Made by a program: the position numbers and the translations under genes | NCBI GenBank assembly: GCA_902465215.1 | Contig: CABQMM010000117.1 | Coordinates: 1-5,237, forward strand | Length of the DNA: 5,237 nucleotides | Source of the DNA: an uncultured Bacillota bacterium | GTDB lineage: Bacteria > Bacillota > Clostridia > Peptostreptococcales > Anaerovoracaceae | Direction of reading: 5' to 3' | The notes under the pieces: model-generated | Seen by the model: the letters and a program-made list of their open reading frames with translations, nothing else | Database searches by the model: none | Told to the model about the DNA's origin: nothing | Shown here: piece after piece, positions 1-5,237 of the stretch | How the letters are laid out: every line of letters begins with the position of its first letter | How positions within the stretch are numbered: position 1 is the first letter of the stretch

Positions 1-22
1 AGAATTTGAACGAGGTAGAGAA

Positions 23-1804
23 ATGAAACGCAGAATATTAACCATGCTGCTGACGCTCGTCGTTGCTCTCACCATGACTATGGGAAGCGTCACGGTTTCG
101 TGGGCGGGCACCGATATGTCAGCAATCGAAAGCTCTATAAAGAATGCTTTGAAAAGCTATGAAGCTAAGGAACTCACTTCTGACGGCGATTTGATGGAGC
201 TCGTGTGGAAGTCACTTCCGAGCGATATGCAGTCGGCAACGATTGACATCTACAGAGATAAGTTTATAGCAGCGACCGAGGACACGGACGGCAGCATTAC
301 ATTTTATGTTGCCATCGACGATGACCTTGTGACAGAGGAAGGAAATCCTTTCACTGCGCGTATTCCGAAGCTTGGCAAGGCTGTAGATATCACGCCTTCC
401 GCGGAACTGGAAGCGGACTGGTCCCTGGTAGGCAAGGCTGTGGCTAAGGTAAAGATTAGCAATGCGACTACGAAAGAGCAGCTTTTAAACGCAGCGAAGG
501 CGGCTGTGAAAAACGGCAGCACATGCGCGTTGTCGGAAAACAAGTTTTACAAGGTAGAAGCAACAACCGATAAAGAAGGCAGCATCACCATTTATATCGC
601 TGTATCGCTGGACGGCAAGTCGAAGGAACTCCGCTATTCAAAAAAGATTCCGATGCTCGGAACGAATATGCCGAGCAAGTCCATCTCCGTTAATAAGGAA
701 GAATGGAGAATTTTGCGTGAAACCAATAAAGAAAGATTTAAAGAAGGCAAGAAACTTCTCACGATGGTCGGTGCACTTCAGAAGGCATGCGATACCCGTA
801 CCTCAGAGTGCGTGAAGTACACGTTGAAAGCACACTACAGACCGGACGGAACTCTGTTTAATACAGCAATTCCGTCATCCTACGGCACCGGAGCTGCCGG
901 CGAAAACCTTTATAACTGTACCAGAGGCGTCAGCGTTACGGGCGAATCCGCAATGTTTGCATGGATGAACAGTACGCTTCACCGCAAGAACCTTTTGAAC
1001 TCGAAATGGAATTACATAGGCATCGGCGTTCAGGAGAATGTCGGTGTGCAGATTTTCTCAAAGAAAAGCTCGAAAATCGTTAAGTACACGACAAGTGCCG
1101 GAAAGACAACTTTCAACAGCGTCTCGGAAATGGAAGACGCATATCTTATTTGCACGGACAGCGCAGGCAGAAAGTCCTATATGCCGCTTGATAAGGACTA
1201 CATGAAGAAGGTTTCCGGTGGTTATACGTTGAATCTTGACTCAAGCAAAACGATAAAGATTAAGATAAAATCAAGCACGTCTTCAGGAACCTACTCAGAT
1301 GTGGCTTCCAAGGATAAGGCGGCTGTAAAATGGGTTGTACAGAAGAAGATTATGAAGCCGCTGAACAGCAAGGAATTCAGACCAACTGTTGCATGCACGA
1401 AAGGTGAAGTCTTTGAATACATTTATAAAGCAAACGGCTCACCGAGAACAGGCTTTAAGGACATCAAGAATTGGTTTGTAGATTTGAAGAGTACAGATTC
1501 CTACTATTACGCTGCATTCTGGGCGAAGAAGAAGGGCTATATCGACTATGGACAGTTTAGTGGAGAACAGCTCTTTACCAGAGGTCAGGCGCTCTATTAT
1601 GTATGGCTGAGCGTGGGCTCTCCAAAGGCAAAGAAGGCGACAACTTTCAATGACTTCAACAAGGATGTATACTATGCAAAGGCTGTAGCTTGGGCACAAG
1701 AAAAGAAAATTATCACTGACAGTGGAGACCATAAATTCGGCGGCGACGAGCAGCTTGCTACCCGCGGCGAAATGGCAAGACTCCTTTACTACGCATATAA
1801 GTAA
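23..1804 (+). CDS. Secreted CAP-domain protein with three C-terminal SLH repeats
   Basis: A 593-residue exported protein likely held on the cell surface. Residues 1-28 are a signal peptide (basic MKRR, hydrophobic core, likely cleavage after SWA). Residues about 52-118 and 149-213 are two copies of a small module, each with a DGSIT/EGSIT strand and ending IPKLG/IPMLG. Residues about 226-346 are a CAP (SCP/PR-1, YkwD-like) domain: H271 (before YRPDG), E294 in GENL, E308, and H320 in the WMNSTLHRKNLLN block fit the family's His/Glu tetrad. Residues about 424-593 are three SLH repeats, each carrying the TRAE-like motif (TKGE 459, TRGQ 519, TRGE 580). SLH domains bind secondary cell-wall polymers. 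The start is supported by GAGG about 8-10 bases upstream and by the signal peptide. CAP function in bacteria is mostly unknown, so no enzymatic role is assigned. The gene stands alone before a terminator; its promoter lies outside the window. Confidence 0.93.
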   Translation: MKRRILTMLLTLVVALTMTMGSVTVSWAGTDMSAIESSIKNALKSYEAKELTSDGDLMELVWKSLPSDMQSATIDIYRDKFIAATEDTDGSITFYVAIDDDLVTEEGNPFTARIPKLGKAVDITPSAELEADWSLVGKAVAKVKISNATTKEQLLNAAKAAVKNGSTCALSENKFYKVEATTDKEGSITIYIAVSLDGKSKELRYSKKIPMLGTNMPSKSISVNKEEWRILRETNKERFKEGKKLLTMVGALQKACDTRTSECVKYTLKAHYRPDGTLFNTAIPSSYGTGAAGENLYNCTRGVSVTGESAMFAWMNSTLHRKNLLNSKWNYIGIGVQENVGVQIFSKKSSKIVKYTTSAGKTTFNSVSEMEDAYLICTDSAGRKSYMPLDKDYMKKVSGGYTLNLDSSKTIKIKIKSSTSSGTYSDVASKDKAAVKWVVQKKIMKPLNSKEFRPTVACTKGEVFEYIYKANGSPRTGFKDIKNWFVDLKSTDSYYYAAFWAKKKGYIDYGQFSGEQLFTRGQALYYVWLSVGSPKAKKATTFNDFNKDVYYAKAVAWAQEKKIITDSGDHKFGGDEQLATRGEMARLLYYAYK

Positions 1805-1858
1805 ACTAAAAAACGAGAATCGTAAGGACTCCCAATACCGAGATTTAAGCTCTCCCCC

Positions 1859-1902
1859 AAAAGCCTTTTCAGAAGCTGACTGCAACTGAAGAGGCTTTTT
1901 TT
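1859..1902 (+). terminator. Rho-independent terminator of the CAP-SLH gene
   Basis: The left arm AAAAGCCTTTTCAG (1859-1872) pairs with CTGAAGAGGCTTTT (1886-1899) across a 13-base loop, with a single G-T wobble. The right arm runs into a stretch of seven T (1896-1902). It lies 55 bases after the stop codon of the upstream gene, and shows that this gene and the next are probably separate transcription units. Confidence 0.9.
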
Positions 1903-1969
1903 AGCTTTGGAGCAGAATCCGGACTGCACAGAGAAAAAGAGGATATGACAGCAAGAATGAGGTAATAAA

Positions 1970-3304
1970 ATGGTGCAAAACCGAAAGAAACAGAAGAAAT
2001 TTCGATTTAATAAGCAATGGGTAATGCCCGCATTGGTATTTATAGTAGGTATAGTCGCTTTGTACTATGGTATAAATGACATGCGTGAATATAGCCACGC
2101 ACAGGAAGAGGAAATCTCGCAGTTAAATGTTGTAAGCTATGGCGAGCGCATAACCAGCGACATCAAAGAAGGGGTGGAGATTACGAAAGCGTTGGATGCG
2201 CTCCACAACTTCGGATATGAATACCGTATTTTGAAGACCGAATCTCCTCTCGACACTCAGTATCAGGAAGTATACAGCTCAGGCAAAGAATTGAAAGCTC
2301 CGGTATCTTACGACTTTGAAGCGGGTGGGTGTGCATGGAAACTGCAGGTAATGCCCTCCAAAGGGTGGGGGCAAAAGGAAAAAAATGCAGCCATCATAGT
2401 TGGCATTTTAGGAACGATCATTGTATGTCTCCTTACCGTTTTAACCGCAGCAAGCCTGGCTTTGCGGAAGGAAAGAAACACCTTCAGGGAATTGTCGGTT
2501 ACCGATGCCTTGACAGGACTTTTGAATCGAAACGGATTTGATATTCAGGCAGAGCTTTATATGAAGGAGCATCCGGATGAGCCTTGTGTCGGAATTATAT
2601 TGGATGTTGATGATTTTAAATTTATTAACGATGTGTATGGACACGGATGCGGGGATGAAGCCTTGCGTAAGGTATCGGAAGCAATAAAAGAAAGATTTGA
2701 TTGTGATACAATTTTGGCGCGCTACAGCGGCGATGAGTTCGGCATGCTTTTGAAAAACTGTACGGCGGAAGAAATGGCGGAGAAAATCAAGGATCTTGCA
2801 GAGAAACCGGGCAGCTTCCGCTATCATGACCGCACACACAAATTTACAATTTCATTAGGTTATGCCGAGTATCCGGCAGATGCAAAAACTGCGGCGGAGC
2901 TGCTTACGGCTGCCGATATGGCGCTTTACGAAGTGAAACTACACAGCAAGCATGGCTGCATGGTATACGACAGTAATTTCCAGATAAGAACGCGTGAACG
3001 GCTTGGATTCGCCCTGCACGATATTTCAAAGAATCTTCCAGGCGCTTTTTTGATTTACGCTGCGGAACCGGACGATGATCGGATTTTGTTCGCGAATCAT
3101 GAGTTGATTCAGCTTGCAGGCTGTCAGGATATTGATGACCTTATGGAATTTTCACACGGACATTTTGGAATCTTCTCCATCCGGAAGAACAAGACACAAT
3201 TGAAGAAAACATCTGGAAACAGATTGACAACTGCGGAGAGGAAGGCAATGCCTATGTTCGTTTCCACCTTGCGCGTAAAGACGGAAGCTTTAGACGGGTA
3301 CTGA
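1970..3304 (+). CDS. Membrane diguanylate cyclase (CHASE-like sensor, GGDEF), frameshifted in its C-terminal PAS domain
   Basis: Likely makes the second messenger cyclic di-GMP from two GTP at the inner face of the membrane. Order: basic N-terminus; transmembrane helix about 17-34; extracytoplasmic sensor about 35-138, whose end (WKLQVMPSKGW) resembles CHASE-type sensors; transmembrane helix about 139-164; GGDEF domain about 172-334. In the GGDEF domain, LTGLLNRNGF, metal-binding D212 in LDVDDFKFIND, and the signature SGDEF (253-257) are present; the first Gly is replaced by Ser. The RxxD inhibitory site expected five residues upstream is absent (DCDT). A PAS domain begins near 344 (NLPGAFLIY) but the frame is lost after F399. 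The last 45 residues (from GIFSIRK) are out-of-frame translation, and the real continuation is in the -1 frame to 3396. An intact gene would give about 475 residues. GAGG at 1959-1962 sets the start. The catalytic domain is whole, so activity may survive. Confidence 0.85.
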   Translation: MVQNRKKQKKFRFNKQWVMPALVFIVGIVALYYGINDMREYSHAQEEEISQLNVVSYGERITSDIKEGVEITKALDALHNFGYEYRILKTESPLDTQYQEVYSSGKELKAPVSYDFEAGGCAWKLQVMPSKGWGQKEKNAAIIVGILGTIIVCLLTVLTAASLALRKERNTFRELSVTDALTGLLNRNGFDIQAELYMKEHPDEPCVGIILDVDDFKFINDVYGHGCGDEALRKVSEAIKERFDCDTILARYSGDEFGMLLKNCTAEEMAEKIKDLAEKPGSFRYHDRTHKFTISLGYAEYPADAKTAAELLTAADMALYEVKLHSKHGCMVYDSNFQIRTRERLGFALHDISKNLPGAFLIYAAEPDDDRILFANHELIQLAGCQDIDDLMEFSHGHFGIFSIRKNKTQLKKTSGNRLTTAERKAMPMFVSTLRVKTEALDGY

Positions 3305-3396
3305 ATCATAGCAGAATTGTCGACAGCATTCACTACGGGAGAGTTTTTTATGTTATTCTCATGGACTGTGATATGCTTCAGAGTTCTTACGCATAA
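3166..3396 (+). pseudogene. Displaced C-terminal half of the PAS domain (frameshift remnant of the upstream cyclase gene)
   Basis: Read in the -1 frame relative to the cyclase gene, this segment gives WNLLHPEEQDTIEENIW, then VRFHLARKDGSFRRVLNHSRI and VFYVILMDCD, ending at TAA 3394-3396. This is the normal second half of a PAS fold: the HPEE(D) turn, the RRKDGS hairpin and the FYV.L.D end strand. Joining it to the upstream frame needs just one more T in the run at 3163-3166, which gives the smooth reading HFWNLLHPEE. It has no start codon or ribosome binding site of its own, so it is not a separate gene. The cause is either a true one-base deletion or a sequencing/assembly error in a homopolymer. 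Confidence 0.85.
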
Positions 3397-3412
3397 AAAT
3401 TGCAGCAATCTC

Positions 3413-3441
3413 TTGACATTTGGAAAGGAAAGGTATGCATT
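3413..3441 (+). promoter_or_regulatory. Candidate sigma-70-type promoter P1 for the ABC transporter
   Basis: A perfect -35 box TTGACA lies at 3413-3418. The -10 region is weaker: TATGCATT spans 3434-3441, with the best-spaced hexamer TGCATT 17 bases after the -35 box. The predicted transcription start, near 3448, would sit just before the first inverted repeat (3453-3470), the usual layout for repression. The box is just past the end of the cyclase gene remnant. Confidence 0.5.
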
Positions 3442-3452
3442 TAAAAAGTCAA

Positions 3453-3470
3453 AGTTAGCCGAAACTAACT
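3453..3470. promoter_or_regulatory. Operator-like inverted repeat, copy 1
   Basis: The sequence AGTTAGCCGAAACTAACT is a perfect 6-base inverted repeat (AGTTAG/CTAACT) around a 6-base centre. It matches copy 2 downstream at 15 of 18 positions, including CGA in the centre. Two such matching palindromes before one gene point to binding by a dimeric repressor. The regulator is not in the window and its family cannot be fixed; DtxR, MarR and TetR types are all possible. Confidence 0.65.
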
Positions 3471-3497
3471 GCTTGAAAAGGCAGCAAATGCTGCCTT
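3469..3497 (+). other. Two overlapping, mutually exclusive small hairpins in the leader
   Basis: Hairpin A pairs CTGCTT (3469-3474) with AGGCAG (3479-3484) around a GAAA tetraloop, with one G-U pair. Hairpin B pairs AAGGCAGC (3478-3485) with GCTGCCTT (3490-3497), a perfect 8-base stem with an AAAT loop. They share 3478-3484, so only one can form at a time. Hairpin B is followed by A residues rather than T on the + strand, so it is not a standard terminator for the transporter. On the opposite strand it is followed by only four T. Function unknown. Confidence 0.4.
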
Positions 3498-3501
3498 AAA
3501 A
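3473..3501 (+). promoter_or_regulatory. Weak candidate second promoter P2
   Basis: TTGAAA (3473-3478) and TTAAAA (3496-3501) are separated by 17 bases. Both boxes depart from consensus. What favours it is the spacing: operator copy 2 begins 39 bases after this -35 box, against 40 bases between the P1 -35 box and copy 1. It overlaps the hairpins and may be chance in AT-rich DNA. Confidence 0.25.
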
Positions 3502-3510
3502 AATGACACA

Positions 3511-3530
3511 TAGTTAGTCGATGCTAACTA
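3511..3530. promoter_or_regulatory. Operator-like inverted repeat, copy 2
   Basis: TAGTTAGTCGATGCTAACTA is a perfect 7-base inverted repeat (TAGTTAG/CTAACTA) around a 6-base centre, stronger than copy 1. The 18-base core (3512-3529) starts 59 bases after that of copy 1. It ends 14 bases before the AGGAGG ribosome binding site, so a bound protein here would block an initiating or elongating polymerase. Confidence 0.7.
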
Positions 3531-3543
3531 CAACGATGACTTT

Positions 3544-3549
3544 AGGAGG
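3544..3549 (+). promoter_or_regulatory. Strong ribosome binding site of the ABC transporter gene
   Basis: A perfect AGGAGG ends 10 bases before the ATG at 3560. It decides this start and implies efficient translation once the message is made. Confidence 0.85.
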
Positions 3550-3559
3550 TTGGGTAATT

Positions 3560-5237
3560 ATGAAAAAACAAAGCGCCCTGCAGAAAATATTCGAATATGC
3601 AGGAAGTTATAAGTATCTGACGATTGCGTCGTGGATACTTTCGGCGGTCAGCGCATGGCTTGCGCTCGTGCCGTTCTATTATATCTGGAGAATTATAAAA
3701 GAGGTACTGGCGGCAGCTCCGGACTATGCACAGGCGACGGGGATTTCCGGCTATGGATGGGCGGCTGTCGGATTCGCAGCGCTTTCCATGGCAATTTATA
3801 TCGGTGCGCTGATGTGCTCGCATATCGCAGCCTTCCGCGTGCAGGCAAACCTTAGAATCGGGCTGATGAATCATATCGTGACGCTGCTGATGGGCTTTAT
3901 GGATGCGGACGGAAGCGGAAAAATCAGAAAGATAGTAAACGAGTCCAGCGAAGCGACCGAAACCTATCTGGCGCACCAGCTGCCGGACAGGGCAGGAGCA
4001 ATCGCAACTCCGGTGGGACTTTTGGTTCTGCTCTTTGCCTTTGACTGGAAGCTCGGGCTTTTGAGCCTGGCACCGGTTTTGATTGCTTTTTTGATTATGG
4101 GAAGCATGACCGGAAAAAAGATGCAGGAAAAAATGAACGAATACCAGAATGCTTTGGAAATCATGTCTTCCGAGGCGGTGGAATATGTCCGCGGCATTCC
4201 GGTTGTCAAGACCTTCGGACAGTCGGTCTTTTCCTTTAAGCGTTTTAAGGAAGCAATTGACAACTATGAAACATGGACAATCTCCTACACGAAGGATCTG
4301 CGGATGCCGATGGTCTGCTACACGGCGATTATCAACGGTGTTTTTGCCGTGCTCATCGCCGCAACCCTCTTTATCGCCCATGGCGGCGCAGGCGGGGCAG
4401 ACAGCGCATACCTTCTGAATCTGCTGTTTTACATCATCATTACGCCGATTATTACGGTAACTTTGAACAAAATCATGTTTTCCAGCGAGGAAAAGCTGGT
4501 AATGGAAGACTCCATGGCGAGAATCGAAAGTATCCTTGCAAAAGAACCGCTGCCGGAAACAGACGAGCCGCAGCACCCTTCGGACTATTCCGTTACTTTC
4601 GATAAAGTCAGCTTCCGCTACGAAAATGCGGACAGAGACGCCCTGCATGACATCAGCCTGCGTATTAAAGAGGGCGAGCATGTTGCATTCGTCGGGCCGT
4701 CGGGCGGCGGCAAGAGTACGCTGGCGAGTCTGACCGCGCGCTTCTTCGATGCAAGCGAAGGCTGCGTGAAAATCGGCGGAACGGATGTCAGGAAAATTGC
4801 ATCGGAGGAGCTGATGAACACGGTTTCCTTCGTATTTCAGGACAGCAGGCTGCTGAAAATGTCAATTCTGGATAATGTCCGCATGGGGCGCAGAGACGCG
4901 ACGCGTGAAGAGGTTATGGAAGCCTTGAAAAACGCACAGTGCATGGACATCATCGAAAAACTTCCAAACGGAGTCGATACCATCATCGGCAGCAAGGGAA
5001 CCTATGTATCCGGAGGCGAGGCGCAAAGACTTTCGATTGCAAGGGCGATGTTAAAAGATGCACCGATTCTGATTCTGGACGAGGCGACCGCGTTTGCCGA
5101 CCCGGACAATGAAGCGAAGGTGCAGGAAGCCTTTTCAAAGCTTTCCAAAGGCAAAACCGTAATTATGATTGCACACAGGCTTTCTTCCGTAGCCGATGCA
5201 GACCGCATCTGCGTACTGAAAGAGGGCAGAATCGAAG
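3560..5237 (+). CDS. ABC transporter, fused permease-ATPase half-transporter (partial, 3' end outside window)
   Basis: The reading frame is open from ATG 3560 to the window edge (559 codons). The family is usually about 580-590 residues, so only the extreme C-terminus is missing. It pumps a substrate across the cytoplasmic membrane using ATP and works as a dimer of half-transporters. The membrane domain (about 1-310) has six hydrophobic spans, near 19-47, 66-90, 146-160, 165-182, 250-273 and 283-303, with the RGIPVVKTFGQ loop (211-221) typical of the exporter fold. The ATPase domain has A-loop Y354, Walker A GPSGGGKST (379-387), Q-loop Q427, signature VSGGE (483-487), Walker B ILILDE (503-508), D-loop AFADPD (511-516) and H-loop H539. 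All catalytic residues are present. The signature and D-loop differ from the common LSGGQ and SALD. IrtA/YbtP-like siderophore transporters share this exporter fold, and a partner half-transporter gene is often next door, here expected downstream. Substrate and direction are not shown by sequence alone. Twin operators upstream suggest repressor control. Confidence 0.92.
   Translation, partial: MKKQSALQKIFEYAGSYKYLTIASWILSAVSAWLALVPFYYIWRIIKEVLAAAPDYAQATGISGYGWAAVGFAALSMAIYIGALMCSHIAAFRVQANLRIGLMNHIVTLLMGFMDADGSGKIRKIVNESSEATETYLAHQLPDRAGAIATPVGLLVLLFAFDWKLGLLSLAPVLIAFLIMGSMTGKKMQEKMNEYQNALEIMSSEAVEYVRGIPVVKTFGQSVFSFKRFKEAIDNYETWTISYTKDLRMPMVCYTAIINGVFAVLIAATLFIAHGGAGGADSAYLLNLLFYIIITPIITVTLNKIMFSSEEKLVMEDSMARIESILAKEPLPETDEPQHPSDYSVTFDKVSFRYENADRDALHDISLRIKEGEHVAFVGPSGGGKSTLASLTARFFDASEGCVKIGGTDVRKIASEELMNTVSFVFQDSRLLKMSILDNVRMGRRDATREEVMEALKNAQCMDIIEKLPNGVDTIIGSKGTYVSGGEAQRLSIARAMLKDAPILILDEATAFADPDNEAKVQEAFSKLSKGKTVIMIAHRLSSVADADRICVLKEGRIE

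Noticed and set aside
1903..1969. Cyclic di-GMP riboswitch or clear promoter ahead of the cyclase gene
   Set aside because: The gap is only 67 bases after the terminator. No GEMM-type conserved core is seen, and no convincing -35/-10 pair stands out.
3161..3168. Programmed -1 frameshift at TTTT
   Set aside because: A single tRNA-Phe slip would give the right frame, but the site is not a canonical X-XXY-YYZ heptamer (zero-frame codons CAT TTT), and I see no strong downstream stem or upstream stimulatory Shine-Dalgarno. Deletion or sequence error is simpler, though slippage is not excluded.
3317..3499. Short + strand open frame of 60 codons after the cyclase stop
   Set aside because: Most of it overlaps the displaced PAS half in a different frame, and it then runs through the promoter and operator region. 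No plausible start site or domain.
3478..3503. Hairpin as an intrinsic terminator of the cyclase gene
   Set aside because: The stem is perfect but is followed by TTAAAAAA rather than a T tract on the + strand.
3542..4681. Long open frame on the - strand (379 codons) opposite the ABC transporter
   Set aside because: The + strand frame encodes a full ABC transporter with all motifs. The antisense product is rich in Cys, His and Arg without recognisable domains and has no ribosome binding site context; it is a codon-bias shadow.

Overview
The window looks like a chromosomal stretch from an anaerobic, mid-GC Gram-positive of the Clostridia. This rests on an S-layer-homology (SLH) anchored secreted protein, strong AGGAGG-type ribosome binding sites, a membrane-bound GGDEF protein of clostridial style, and an ABC half-transporter of a type common in gut Firmicutes. 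The genus cannot be fixed from the sequence. All genes are on the + strand.

Layout. (1) Bases 23-1804 encode a complete 593-residue secreted protein: signal peptide, a duplicated N-terminal module, a CAP (SCP/PR-1-like) domain and three C-terminal SLH repeats. A clean intrinsic terminator follows at 1859-1902. (2) Bases 1970-3304 encode a CHASE-like/transmembrane/GGDEF protein that should end in a PAS domain. The PAS domain is cut by a one-base frameshift at a T run (3163-3166), and its second half continues in the -1 frame to a stop at 3394-3396. (3) Bases 3397-3559 are non-coding and regulatory. They hold two near-identical inverted repeats (operator-like), two candidate promoters with matching spacing to those repeats, and overlapping small hairpins. 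(4) Bases 3560-5237 encode an ABC exporter-fold half-transporter (membrane domain plus ATPase) that runs off the window about 20-30 residues before its expected end.

The three genes do not form one obvious pathway. The terminator separates the surface protein from the cyclase gene, and the transporter has its own control region. The best leads are the twin-operator region in front of the transporter, which suggests tight repressor control such as metal or drug response, and the frameshifted cyclase. The transporter's unusual D-loop (AFADPD) and its regulation fit an IrtA/YbtP-like metal-chelate transporter, but this is inference. I see no RNA gene, CRISPR array, insertion sequence or previously undescribed multi-gene system.
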